Shown here piece by piece: positions 37,091-45,832 of a stretch of 64,000 nt of DNA. This DNA comes from Rhodothermus marinus (lineage in GTDB: Bacteria; Bacteroidota; Rhodothermia; Rhodothermales; Rhodothermaceae). The notes beneath the pieces are model-generated. The model had not been told where the DNA came from. It searched no databases and saw only the letters and a program-made list of their open reading frames with translations. The stretch covers positions 549,501-613,500 of the forward strand of contig NZ_AP019797.1 in NCBI RefSeq assembly GCF_009936275.1, written 5' to 3'. The position numbers and the translations under genes are program-made. The first letter of the stretch is position 1. Each line of letters opens with the position of its first letter.

Positions 37091-37912
37091 ATGGCACCGC
37101 GCATGTCCGGGACGCGACAGGTTGCCACAGACGAGCATTTTCGGTTCGACGTGCCGGGCTGCTATCGCACGCAGGCCTTCCAGGCGCTGCTGGCGCGCCA
37201 TCCGGAGGCGTTGCAGCTCTATGCCCGGCACGTGGAGGCGCAGGCGCATGAACCGGCTTACCTGCAGCGGGTGCGGCAGCTCGTTCCCCGGCTGGTTCGC
37301 TGGCTCGGGGAAGAGGTGGCCGCCGACGGGCGGCCGGGGCTCTGCGTGCAGACCAGTGCGCTGCTGAGTCGTCTGCTGGAGGAGCTGGGCATCTGGAATT
37401 ACGTGGTGGCCGGAGGCTGCGTACTCTCGTTTGTGCCGGCCGACGTGCGACCGCGCGTTTTCTATCTGTTCGACCTGCAGCCGGTGGAGGTCCCGCACGC
37501 CTGGGTGGTGGCGCCGCCTTACGACGTGATCGACCTGACGCTGCGTCAACAGCGCTATCCGGGACCGGAGGGACGGCGCATTCCGACGCAGGTGCTGAGT
37601 TGCCGGGCGCCGCAGGTAACCGTGCAGCCCGAAGACGTGTGCACCCCGGCCCTGTTGCAGGGGTTGTTGCTTCGCGGGTGGACCCGGGAGGTGTTGTTGC
37701 GCCGGGCATTTCCGGAGTTCTGGCATTTTCTGAAGCAGTTTCCGGCGCGTCGGGTGCAAACGCCAACCGTGTCCGTTACGTACATTCCGGCCCGGTTGCT
37801 GCTGCCGCCCTGGCATGAAGCCTGGGAGCGCATGCCGCTGATCAACGGCAAATCATTTGTACAGTTTAGAAGCGAGATGGCGCTGGTGCTGAGTGGCAAC
37901 GGCGCAGCCTAA
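37091..37912 (+). CDS. Transglutaminase-like protein of unknown function
   Basis: The start was put at the ATG giving MAPRMSGTRQ; an earlier in-frame ATG (37040) and a later one are possible. The 273-aa protein has an ordered Cys-His-Asp set like papain, transglutaminase or arylamine N-acetyltransferase folds: LCVQTSALLSRLLEELGIW, then VPHAWVVAPPYDVIDLTLRQ. No signal peptide is evident. It follows the D-amino acid dehydrogenase on the same strand by 73 bp and converges on the phosphatase gene with 4-bp overlap. Its target and its place in the operon are unknown. Confidence 0.65.
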   Translation: MAPRMSGTRQVATDEHFRFDVPGCYRTQAFQALLARHPEALQLYARHVEAQAHEPAYLQRVRQLVPRLVRWLGEEVAADGRPGLCVQTSALLSRLLEELGIWNYVVAGGCVLSFVPADVRPRVFYLFDLQPVEVPHAWVVAPPYDVIDLTLRQQRYPGPEGRRIPTQVLSCRAPQVTVQPEDVCTPALLQGLLLRGWTREVLLRRAFPEFWHFLKQFPARRVQTPTVSVTYIPARLLLPPWHEAWERMPLINGKSFVQFRSEMALVLSGNGAA

Positions 37913-38742
37913 AGGGCAAGCTGTGTCAGGAGCTGCTCCACGGCCATGCACCAGCCTTCGGGTCCGGGTGCCGGAATGGGCACCAGACCGGGCACATCGA
38001 CCGACTCCCAGGTGCCGTCCGGCCGCTGCACCAGAAACGGCCGATCGACGGCGCGGAGCATGGGCACGTCGTTGGGGCTGTCGCCCAGGCCGACGGTGAG
38101 GATGGCGCCATGTTGCTGGCGGTAGAGCTCGGCCAGCCGATGCACCGCCTGTCCCTTGTCGGTGCCAAGGCCCACCACCGTGTGGAAGCGACCGCCCGCG
38201 AAGCAGACCAGCCCATGCGCCACCAGCGCGGCGTTGAACCGTTGCCAGTCGGCCGGTCCGAAGTCCACGATGATCGTTTCGCTGTACTCGCGGGTCATGG
38301 CGCGGCGCGCCGCCTCGGGCGGCAGGCCGGTCAGTTCGGCCACCTCCTCCACCGTCATCTCGTGATAGCCCCGGAACGACAGGCCGGTCTCTTTGCGGAT
38401 TTCCCGGAGTGCCCGGCGGATTTCGGCGGCGGGCCGCCCCAGTTCGATCACCTCCAGGCCGTGCGAGGTGGGACGCGCCTCATGCGGTACGGTGAAATAC
38501 CCGCGGGGGATGAAAATGGCCGCGCCGTTTTCGACGATGAACGGATCCCGGATGCCCAGTTGCCGGCGGTAGGCGAGCTGCTCGGCCCGTGTCTTGGAAG
38601 AGCAGAATACGATCGGGATGCCGCGCTCCTGCAATCGGGCGACGGCTTCACGGGCTGGACCGGGATCGTACGTGTGCAGATCGAGCAGCGTCCCGTCCAG
38701 ATCCGTAAAAATGACCGGCAGGGGCGTAGGCGTCCGGTTCAT
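37909..38742 (-). CDS. mpgP: Mannosyl-3-phosphoglycerate phosphatase
   Basis: HAD-superfamily Cof-type phosphatase of 277 aa: FTDLDGTLLD (nucleophile Asp), VFCSSKTRAEQLAYR, VENGAAIFIP and a C-terminal VGLGDSPNDVPML, as in MpgP. It removes phosphate from mannosyl-3-phosphoglycerate to give mannosylglycerate, a compatible solute for heat and salt stress. It overlaps mpgS by 4 bp, so the two are coupled. This gene pair is a known R. marinus trait. Confidence 0.94.
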   Translation of the reverse strand: MNRTPTPLPVIFTDLDGTLLDLHTYDPGPAREAVARLQERGIPIVFCSSKTRAEQLAYRRQLGIRDPFIVENGAAIFIPRGYFTVPHEARPTSHGLEVIELGRPAAEIRRALREIRKETGLSFRGYHEMTVEEVAELTGLPPEAARRAMTREYSETIIVDFGPADWQRFNAALVAHGLVCFAGGRFHTVVGLGTDKGQAVHRLAELYRQQHGAILTVGLGDSPNDVPMLRAVDRPFLVQRPDGTWESVDVPGLVPIPAPGPEGWCMAVEQLLTQLAL

Positions 38743-40022
38743 GCGGGCGTGGCGACCTGTTCGGAGCCGTCACCTTCGGGCGGTGTGACCGTCGGTCGGG
38801 GCAGCCGGCGACGATAGCCCCGCGTCTGGGCAATCGTCTCCAGTTGTTCGCTGTAGGGGGCCCGCATCAACGCATCGCGGAACGCCTCCAGATCCACATG
38901 CAGCAGGGCCGGATAGATGCGGGGGGGCGCCGGCTCCTCGCCTTTCGACAGAATGCCCCGGCGATACAGCTCGCGCAACACCTCGCGCTTGATGGGCTCC
39001 GGACAGATTTTCGAGTGATAGATGACCTGCAACGAGGCAAGGATCATGTCGTCGATGTGCTCTTCGCCCTTCGATTCGTGCAGGTGCGGGTTACGCGATT
39101 CGATCTGAAAGACATTGACCTGATGCTGCATTACTTCCGGATGGGCGCTTTCGATCACGCCACCGTACTTTTCCAGCAGGTCGATGTAGTGATAGGGCTC
39201 GATGGCGTAGCCCGTTGCATAGTCCAGGAGCATCGCCAGCTCCATGGTCATGGCGTGCTCGCCCGCATTGCCCGTGCGAATCACCTCGGTTTCGAAGCCC
39301 GTGTAGTAGCTGATGAGCTGGTTCAGGAAGCGGTTGGTCACCACCGACGTGCGTCCATATTTGGCGAAGAAAAGCTGCGACTGGACCACCTTGGGTTTGC
39401 TGTGCCAGGCGATGCGGACCATCGTGTAGGGTGACTTGCTCAGCGCAAAACCGGCCGCGTACTCGTGCACGTACTCGTAGACCGCGCCCGGGAAGTAGTT
39501 GTCCGCGTCGATGAAGCCGATGTAGCGCTTGCCCAGAATGCGCGCCAGGAGCGTGGCGACGATCATGCCCTCGGCCTTGCCATCGGCCACCAGGTCGTTT
39601 TCGTCGAGGATGTACGGATAGCCAGCTTCGGCCAGCGCCCGGGCGATGAAAGGATCCTTCTGGTGGACGAGCAACAACTGCTTCTGGGTGAAACGCGACC
39701 AGGTCTCGACGGCGTCCTGTTCCATTTTGAAGCGATCGACCGGCGCGCGGCGGCTGTTCGACACGATGATTACCGTGCACTGATGGGGAATGCCGAACAG
39801 CACGCCTTCCAGCAGCTTGAGCCGTTCGTCCCGGATGGGGACGACGATGGCCATGTCGCGCTCGATTTCGTAAAGCGTCTCGTAGGGAAGATTCTGAATC
39901 ACGCTGTTTTCCGAAGCCGGTGCATCCTGGCGCAGGCCGGAGTCCAGTTCATAGACCTTCTGTACGCCATAGATGTGATTGGCGCCAAACCGTTCGGCTT
40001 CCCGTGGTATCTCGATACGCAT
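38739..40022 (-). CDS. mpgS: Mannosyl-3-phosphoglycerate synthase (GT55)
   Basis: This 427-aa glycosyltransferase transfers mannose from GDP-mannose to 3-phosphoglycerate. It starts RIEIPREAERFGANHIYGVQKVYELDSG-like (conserved N-terminal block split here as RIEIPREAERFGA and IYGVQKVYELD) and has the metal/nucleotide motif FIDADNYFPGAVYEY, plus VIVSNSRRAPVDRF. Length fits the two-gene pathway enzyme. It is divergent from the GH63 gene across a 247-bp regulatory gap. Confidence 0.93.
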   Translation of the reverse strand: MRIEIPREAERFGANHIYGVQKVYELDSGLRQDAPASENSVIQNLPYETLYEIERDMAIVVPIRDERLKLLEGVLFGIPHQCTVIIVSNSRRAPVDRFKMEQDAVETWSRFTQKQLLLVHQKDPFIARALAEAGYPYILDENDLVADGKAEGMIVATLLARILGKRYIGFIDADNYFPGAVYEYVHEYAAGFALSKSPYTMVRIAWHSKPKVVQSQLFFAKYGRTSVVTNRFLNQLISYYTGFETEVIRTGNAGEHAMTMELAMLLDYATGYAIEPYHYIDLLEKYGGVIESAHPEVMQHQVNVFQIESRNPHLHESKGEEHIDDMILASLQVIYHSKICPEPIKREVLRELYRRGILSKGEEPAPPRIYPALLHVDLEAFRDALMRAPYSEQLETIAQTRGYRRRLPRPTVTPPEGDGSEQVATPA

Positions 40023-40269
40023 GGTGATTTTCCCGTTTGGTGACCGCCTGAAAAGAACAGACGAATAGCGGCATGCTTCTTTAATCCAGAAACGGCGGAG
40101 CCTACCGCTCAGGTTCCAGAATCGGATGCGCCGGAGCCGTCAGAGGCCTTGCGCCAGAAATACCCCTTTTTTCGAACCAATGGTGAAGTTGTTTTGCGCC
40201 TTGTTAAGCTTTGGTGAAAACATCCGATAACCTATCCTGCACATACCGGAGCAGTTTACGTCGTAATCT
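40023..40269. promoter_or_regulatory. Divergent promoter region between mpgS and the GH63 gene
   Basis: No gene is seen in this 247-bp gap. It must hold the promoters for mannosylglycerate synthesis (leftward) and the GH63 enzyme (rightward). GCGGAGCC and CCGCTC around 40102-40117 form a short imperfect stem, and TTAAGCTTTGG near 40204 is a weak Bacteroidetes-like -7 candidate for the rightward gene. No firm operator can be called. Confidence 0.4.
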
Positions 40270-41628
40270 ATGGGTACAGCCACGGCCTTGGAGGAACAGG
40301 CGCGTCAGATTCTGGAAGCCAACTGGACAGGTCGTTTCACGAAACCGGCGCCGCGCCTGTATCCGCATCAGTGGTCCTGGGATGCCGCCTTCATCGCGCT
40401 GGGGTGGATGCACGAGGATCAGGAACGGGCGCAGCAGGAGTTGCGGCATCTGTTCCGGGCGCAATGGAAGAACGGGCTGGTGCCGCACATCGTGTTTCAC
40501 CGAGGGACACGCGGGTATTTCCCGGGGCCCGGTGTCTGGGAAACGCACCGTAGCCCGGACGCACCAGTCCGGATCGCCACCTCCGGAATCGTACAGCCGC
40601 CCGTGCATGCTACGGCCGCCTGGGCCATCTATCAGCAGGCACGTGACCGAAGCGCGGCGCGGGCTTTTCTGGAGGAGCTGTTTCCGAAGCTGGCGGCCTG
40701 GCATGACTACCTGTTCCGGGAGCGGGACTACTACGGCGAGGGGCTGGTCTACATCCGGCATCCGTGGGAATCAGGCATGGACAATGCGCCGCTGTGGGAT
40801 GGAATTGCCCAGCGGATGCATCTGAATCCGGGCGACCGTCCGCGCTACCGCCGTGTGGATACGACGCTGGTGGCCGAGGCCGATCGCCCGACAAGTGCCG
40901 AGTACGACCGCTATCTGTACCTGGTGCGACTGTTTGCCGAGGCCGGCTATGACGAGGCGCGTATCCGGGAGGCGTGTCCGTTTCTGGTGCAGGATGTGCT
41001 CTTCAACACGCTGCTCTGCCAGGCCGAGCAGGATCTGGCCGAAATCGCCGCGGAGCTGGGCGAAGATCCCGAGCCGTTCTGCCAACGAGCCCGTCGCGTA
41101 GCCGAGGCCGTCAACCGAAAGCTCTGGGACGATCGGCGGGCACTGTATTTCGACTACGATCTGGTGCTGGATCGACCGATCTGGGTGCGCATGGCCGCCT
41201 GTTTTACGCCGCTGTTTGCCGGCATCCCGGACGGGCTGCAGGCCGCCCGGCTGGTCAGCCACCTGGAAGCATCGGGCTTTTTCAACTGGGACGGATCCTA
41301 TTACTCCGTGCCGAGCTACGATCCCAACGGACTGGGTTTTTCGCCGGTGCAGTACTGGCGGGGACCGGTCTGGATCAACATCAACTGGTTGCTGATTGAA
41401 GGGCTGGCCCGCTACGGCTATACCGAGCACGCCGCGCATCTCTGTCGCACCGTCCGGCTGCTCGTCGAACGCAACGGCTTCTACGAGTACTACCATCCGT
41501 ACACGGGCGAAGGGCACGGCTCGGAGCAGTTTTCCTGGACGGCCGCGCTGGTGCTGGACCTGCTGGCACGCCGGCCCGAATGGATGCAGTGGGGCGTGCG
41601 CTCGACGCGTCGGCGCGCCGTGGCCTGA
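40270..41628 (+). CDS. GH63-like glycosidase, candidate mannosylglycerate hydrolase
   Basis: The 452-aa cytosolic protein has the (alpha/alpha)6 barrel pattern of GH63/trehalase-like enzymes: RLYPHQWSWDAAFIALGW, HPWESGMDNAPLWDG, YWRGPVWININWLLIEGL and YTGEGHGSEQFSWTAALVL. Single-domain bacterial GH63 enzymes of about this length include the mannosylglycerate hydrolases of Thermus and Rubrobacter. Being divergent from mpgS-mpgP, it would recover mannose and glycerate when osmotic stress ends. Other alpha-glucosidase activities remain possible. Confidence 0.8.
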   Translation: MGTATALEEQARQILEANWTGRFTKPAPRLYPHQWSWDAAFIALGWMHEDQERAQQELRHLFRAQWKNGLVPHIVFHRGTRGYFPGPGVWETHRSPDAPVRIATSGIVQPPVHATAAWAIYQQARDRSAARAFLEELFPKLAAWHDYLFRERDYYGEGLVYIRHPWESGMDNAPLWDGIAQRMHLNPGDRPRYRRVDTTLVAEADRPTSAEYDRYLYLVRLFAEAGYDEARIREACPFLVQDVLFNTLLCQAEQDLAEIAAELGEDPEPFCQRARRVAEAVNRKLWDDRRALYFDYDLVLDRPIWVRMAACFTPLFAGIPDGLQAARLVSHLEASGFFNWDGSYYSVPSYDPNGLGFSPVQYWRGPVWININWLLIEGLARYGYTEHAAHLCRTVRLLVERNGFYEYYHPYTGEGHGSEQFSWTAALVLDLLARRPEWMQWGVRSTRRRAVA

Positions 41629-41688
41629 ACGGAATCTCCGCCTGGCTGTTAAAAAAGGACGCATCAATCGTCCGAAGGGAAAACAGCC

Positions 41689-44655
41689 ATGGCGGAATTG
41701 CGCTTTGTCAAGATCCACGACTATCTCTGGGAGATTCCCAAGACGGGCGGCATGCGGGTGCCCGCCCGCATCTACGCCAGCGAGAAGATCCTGCGTGAAC
41801 TGAAGGAAGACCAGGCGCCTCAGCAGGCCGTCAACGTGGCGCACCTGCCGGGCATCGTCAAGTACTCGCTGGCCATGCCCGACATCCACTGGGGCTACGG
41901 CTTTCCCATCGGCGGCGTGGCCGCGTTCGATCTGGACGAAGGGGTGATTTCGCCCGGCGGTGTAGGCTACGATATCAACTGCCTTACCGGCGAGGCGCGG
42001 GTGCTTCATGCCCATGGCTACTATCGCACGATCGCCGAAATCGTTGAGGCCGACACGAACGATCCGCTCTGCAGCTATCGGTTTGCGGTGCGTCGGCCCG
42101 AGTCGGCCCGGATCATTTATCGTTTCGGGGAAACGCCGCGTACGCGCGTCTGGCGCGTCTGGACCCGGAGCGGCGACAGCGTGGAGGCTACCGAAGACCA
42201 TCCGTTCTGGACGCCACAGGGAATGGTGCCGCTGCGGGAGCTGCGTCCCGGCGATCGGGTGGCGTTCTGTCCCTTCGAAGGCGTGCCCTACGAGGCGCCG
42301 TCATCCGAGACCATTCTGAGTCCCGAGGCTTTCTGCGAAGCGCTGCGGCAGTGGGGCATTCCTGATCGCGGCCAGCGTTACCGGCAGCTCGTGCGCTATC
42401 TGACGCGTCGTGGTCTGCTGCCGCTGCGCTACGATTCGCCTGCGCTACCGCTACTCTGCAAGCTGCTGGGCTATCTTCTGGGCGATGGCACCTGCTACCG
42501 GGAGCGCAACGGCCGTATCCGACTGGTTGCCTACGGCCGCGCGGAAGATCTGGAAACGATGCGGCGCGATCTGGAGGCACTGGGAATCCGTGCGGCCCGA
42601 GTGTACCGGCGTCGCCGTCGGCATCGGGTGCAGACGGTTTACCGCACCTATGCCTTCGAGCGTGAAGAGGTCAGCCTGCATATCACCAGCCGGGCATTTG
42701 CCCTGCTGCTGGTCGCGCTGGGCATGCCAATCGGCGACCGAACCGCTCAGGACTTCGAGGCGCCGGCCTGGTTGGAGCGGGCGCCTCGCTGGCAGAAACG
42801 CCTGTTTCTGGCCGGACTGTTCGGGGCCGAGCTTTCGATGCCGCGGCTCATGAGCGGGCATGCGCGCACGTTTGCGGCTCCGGTGCTGACGCTGACCAAG
42901 CGGGCGCCGTTTGCCGAAAGCGGCCGCCGTTTTCTGGAGACGCTGGCGCGCTGGGCGGCCGCGCTGGGCGTGCGCACGCAGGCCATCGAAGCCCGCCGTG
43001 AGCTGCTTGCTACCGGCGAGCGCGTGCGCTGGCAGTGGCGGCTGGCATCCGATCCGGCCAGCCTGCGGGCACTCTGGGGCCGCATCGGCTACGAGTACAA
43101 TCTGCGGCGGCAGCACGAAGCCGCCTGCGCGCTGCAGTACGTCAAGTACAAAGAACAGGTGGTGCGGCAGCGCCAGGAGGCGGTGCGGCTGCTGCGTCGC
43201 TGGAAGACGGCCGGCGTGTCGGTCGGAGAAGCGACGGGGCGGCTGGCCGACCAGGGCATCAACCGGCGCTTTGTCGAACGCACCTATTACGAGCAGCGTA
43301 GCGGCGCGCCTCGCATCGGCGATGCGGTGTGCAGCTATGCGGCATTTCGTCGGGAGCGGCAGGACGGCCAGGAGCCCCTGGGCTGCGTCTGGGAAGAGAT
43401 TGTGCGCATCGAGCCGGTGGAGCGTCCCGACCTCCGGGTGTACGACCTGACCGTCGATCATCCCGATCACAACTTCGTTGCCAACGGCTTTGTGGTCTCC
43501 AACTGCGGGGTGCGGTTGCTGGCCAGCCGACTGACCTACGAGGAGGTCGAGCCGCATCTGGAACGTCTTGTTGAGATTCTCTTCCGGCGCGTGCCCACCG
43601 GCGTAGGGGCCTCGGGTGCGCTCAAAGTTTCGAAGCAGGAGCTGCGGCGCGTGGCCGTCGAAGGCGCGCACTGGGCCGTGCGCCATGGATTCGGTTCGGA
43701 AGTCGATCTGGAGTTCATCGAAGAAAACGGGCGCATCGAAGGGGCCGATCCGGCGGCCGTCTCGGAGCGTGCCTACGAGCGGGGCGCGGACCAGCTCGGC
43801 ACGCTGGGTTCGGGCAACCACTTCCTGGAGGTCGGCTACGTGGCGCAGATCTTCGACGACGAGGCGGCGCGGATCCTGGGGCTGTTTCCGGGGCAGGTGA
43901 CCGTCATCATCCACACCGGCTCGCGCGGCTTCGGCTACCAGATCTGCGACGATTATCTGGCCGTCATGGACCGCGCGCTGGCCAAGTACCATATCCGGTT
44001 GCCGGATCGCCAGCTCGCCTGCGCACCGCTGCGCTCGCCGGAAGGCCAGCAGTACCTGGCCGCCATGCGCTGCGGGATCAACTTCGCCTTCGCCAACCGC
44101 CAGATCATCGCGCACAACACGCGCGAGGCGTTCGCCGAGGCGCTGGGCATGCGCGAAGAGGACATCGGGCTGCGAACGGTCTACGAAGTGGCACACAACA
44201 TCGCCAAGATCGAAGAGCACACGATCGACGGCGAGCGGCGGCGCGTGTGCGTCCACCGCAAAGGCGCGACGCGGGCTTTCCCGTCGGGCCATCCCCAGAT
44301 TCCGGCGGCCTACCGGAGCATCGGCCAGCCCGTGCTGATTCCGGGCGACATGGGACGCTACTCCTACGTGCTGGTCGGCACCGAGCAGGCCATGCAGGAG
44401 ACGTTCGGCAGCACGTGCCATGGGGCCGGTCGCCAGCTCAGCCGGACGAAGGCCAAGAAAGTGGCCAGTGGCCGCCACGTGGCCGAGGAGTTGCGCGCCC
44501 GGGGCATCATCGTGCGGGGCGCCAGCATCCGCACGATCAACGAGGAAATTCCCGAGGCCTATAAAGACGTGGCCGAGGTGGTCGAGGTGTGCCATCGGGC
44601 GGGTATCTCCCGCAAGGTGGCGCAGCTCCGGCCGATCGGCTGCATCAAGGGATAA
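41689..44655 (+). CDS. rtcB: RtcB tRNA-splicing/RNA repair ligase with an intein
   Basis: The 988-aa precursor is an RtcB interrupted after residue 97. RtcB joins 2',3'-cyclic phosphate (or 3'-phosphate) and 5'-OH RNA ends using GTP and Mn. N-extein landmarks are MPDIHWGYGFPIGGVAAFD and GGVGYDIN; the C-extein begins CGVRLLASRL and has LGTLGSGNHFLEVGYV, HTGSRGFGYQI and HGAGRQLSRTKA, where the histidine is guanylated in the family. The mature ligase would be 480 aa. The +1 cysteine (residue 606) is the conserved metal-binding Cys of RtcB, so activity requires splicing. No archease gene is adjacent. Confidence 0.96.
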   Translation: MAELRFVKIHDYLWEIPKTGGMRVPARIYASEKILRELKEDQAPQQAVNVAHLPGIVKYSLAMPDIHWGYGFPIGGVAAFDLDEGVISPGGVGYDINCLTGEARVLHAHGYYRTIAEIVEADTNDPLCSYRFAVRRPESARIIYRFGETPRTRVWRVWTRSGDSVEATEDHPFWTPQGMVPLRELRPGDRVAFCPFEGVPYEAPSSETILSPEAFCEALRQWGIPDRGQRYRQLVRYLTRRGLLPLRYDSPALPLLCKLLGYLLGDGTCYRERNGRIRLVAYGRAEDLETMRRDLEALGIRAARVYRRRRRHRVQTVYRTYAFEREEVSLHITSRAFALLLVALGMPIGDRTAQDFEAPAWLERAPRWQKRLFLAGLFGAELSMPRLMSGHARTFAAPVLTLTKRAPFAESGRRFLETLARWAAALGVRTQAIEARRELLATGERVRWQWRLASDPASLRALWGRIGYEYNLRRQHEAACALQYVKYKEQVVRQRQEAVRLLRRWKTAGVSVGEATGRLADQGINRRFVERTYYEQRSGAPRIGDAVCSYAAFRRERQDGQEPLGCVWEEIVRIEPVERPDLRVYDLTVDHPDHNFVANGFVVSNCGVRLLASRLTYEEVEPHLERLVEILFRRVPTGVGASGALKVSKQELRRVAVEGAHWAVRHGFGSEVDLEFIEENGRIEGADPAAVSERAYERGADQLGTLGSGNHFLEVGYVAQIFDDEAARILGLFPGQVTVIIHTGSRGFGYQICDDYLAVMDRALAKYHIRLPDRQLACAPLRSPEGQQYLAAMRCGINFAFANRQIIAHNTREAFAEALGMREEDIGLRTVYEVAHNIAKIEEHTIDGERRRVCVHRKGATRAFPSGHPQIPAAYRSIGQPVLIPGDMGRYSYVLVGTEQAMQETFGSTCHGAGRQLSRTKAKKVASGRHVAEELRARGIIVRGASIRTINEEIPEAYKDVAEVVEVCHRAGISRKVAQLRPIGCIKG
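41980..43503 (+). other. Intein in RtcB with a LAGLIDADG-type endonuclease
   Basis: Residues 98-605 (508 aa) of the precursor. It starts with Cys (CLTGEARVLHAHG), has the block B histidine in VEATEDHPFW, two LAGLIDADG-like helices (LLGYLLGDGT and FLAGLFGAEL), and ends in VYDLTVDHPDHNFVANGF then VVSN before the +1 Cys. The penultimate residue is Ser, not the usual His, so C-terminal cleavage must use a variant mechanism. The insertion point, GYDIN|CG, is a known intein site in archaeal RtcB. Confidence 0.94.
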
Positions 44656-44667
44656 GGATAAAAATTC

Positions 44668-44698
44668 GAAAGGGGATCCCGGCGCGGGATCCCCTTTC
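44668..44698. terminator. Strong hairpin after rtcB
   Basis: A perfect 13-bp inverted repeat (44668-44680 with 44686-44698) and a 5-nt loop, 13 bp after the rtcB stop. No U-tract follows on the plus strand; on the minus strand TTTTT follows after four bases. It could end transcription from either side of this convergent gap. Confidence 0.65.
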
Positions 44699-44840
44699 GC
44701 GTGCTCCCTCATCCCGGCTTCCGGCGCGGGACGGGTCGATCACCCCCCTTGCGTTGCAGAGACACAAAGAACATGCCGGTCCGCACACAGGAAAAAATAC
44801 CCGGTAATATGGGATCGCTGATGTACCGGTGCATGAGGGG

Positions 44841-45014
44841 GCCACACCCCGTGTGGCGGACGTGATCCGGCGGGTACGACGGGGCGGACACAGGGGTTTG
44901 CCCCTACGGGATAGGGAAAACGTCAGGGATCTGGTAGGGGCACACCGCCGTGTGCGCCCGTGCTTTCTCGGGAGCGATGTGCATATCGCGGACCGCTCCC
45001 GTGCAAAACGTGCA
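44841..45014. repeat. Cluster of short palindromes in a convergent gap
   Basis: The 363-bp gap between rtcB and the next gene, which converge, has no coding signal. It holds five short perfect inverted repeats: 44841-44857 (7-bp arms), 44892-44905 (5 bp), 44940-44955 (6 bp), 44974-44989 (5 bp) and 45000-45014 (5 bp). GTAGGGGCACACC-type palindromes resemble dispersed REP/MITE-like repeats of many bacteria. Whether these recur in the genome cannot be seen here. Confidence 0.5.
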
Positions 45015-45018
45015 CGCC

Positions 45019-45828
45019 TCAGAAGTGCCAGCGCATTTCCAGCCCGGCTCCGGTGCCCGACACGTAGGGGCGCACGACCGGCGAGGCAGTCGGGGCAACG
45101 GGTTGCAGCAGGGCGTCCAGGTAGCTGTAGGCCCACACGGCCGCCAGACCCATGAGCAACCCGTTGCGGGCTTTGAACCAACGGTTGGCCGTGCGGTAGC
45201 GGCGCTCGATGCGGGCGGGGTCGGTTTCGCCACGGTAGCGGTCGTAGGCGCGTGTGTACTGCAGATGGGCGGTCAGGCTCGCGCCGAGCAACAGGCCCCA
45301 GCTTCCGGTCAGGATCCAGCCCTTCAGGTGCTGGCCTTTGTAATGCTGCCCCCAGCCGGGCAGCAGCAGCGAGCGCAGCGCCGCCTCCGGGCGCGGATCG
45401 GGCTGAATCACGTAGCGAATGGTGGCCTCCGAGGAGGCCGTGACCGGAAGCGCTGATTGCATTTCCTGACGAATCTGCTCGAAGAAGTCCCGGACTTTGG
45501 GCGAGGCCAGCACCGGGTCGAGCTGAAGCTCGGAATTCAGCGAAAGAGCGGCCTCGAAGTGGCGTCGGGCTTCGGTGGTTTCGTTGCGCGACATGGCCAC
45601 CAGCGCCAGCACCGTATGCAGTTCGACGAGCTGGTCCGGCGTGAAGTGTTGATAATCGTTCAGCGCATTCCGGGCCAGACTGTCGGCCTGCTCGTAATCC
45701 AGCGCCTGGTAGGCCCGCCAGACGGCCTGCAGGAGCTGCTCCGGCGTACGGACGGGCTGGGCCAGGGCGGTTATCCCGAGCAGGATCCCCGGCAGGATCG
45801 GCAGGCAGCGGCGTACGACCCGGCACAT
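45019..45828 (-). CDS. DUF5683-like envelope protein with a helical-repeat N-terminus
   Basis: The 269-aa protein begins with a signal-like segment (RCLPILPGILLGITALAQP), followed by TPR-like helices (about residues 30-110; LDYEQADSLARNALNDYQ, EARRHFEAALSLN). The C-terminal part has LLLPGWGQHYKGQHLKGWIL and WFKARNGLLMGLAAVWAYSYLDALL, the DUF5683 pattern of Bacteroidetes-type membrane proteins. No function is known. It lies 4 bp downstream of the Kelch gene, probably in one transcript. Confidence 0.75.
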   Translation of the reverse strand: MCRVVRRCLPILPGILLGITALAQPVRTPEQLLQAVWRAYQALDYEQADSLARNALNDYQHFTPDQLVELHTVLALVAMSRNETTEARRHFEAALSLNSELQLDPVLASPKVRDFFEQIRQEMQSALPVTASSEATIRYVIQPDPRPEAALRSLLLPGWGQHYKGQHLKGWILTGSWGLLLGASLTAHLQYTRAYDRYRGETDPARIERRYRTANRWFKARNGLLMGLAAVWAYSYLDALLQPVAPTASPVVRPYVSGTGAGLEMRWHF

Positions 45829-45832
45829 GCGC

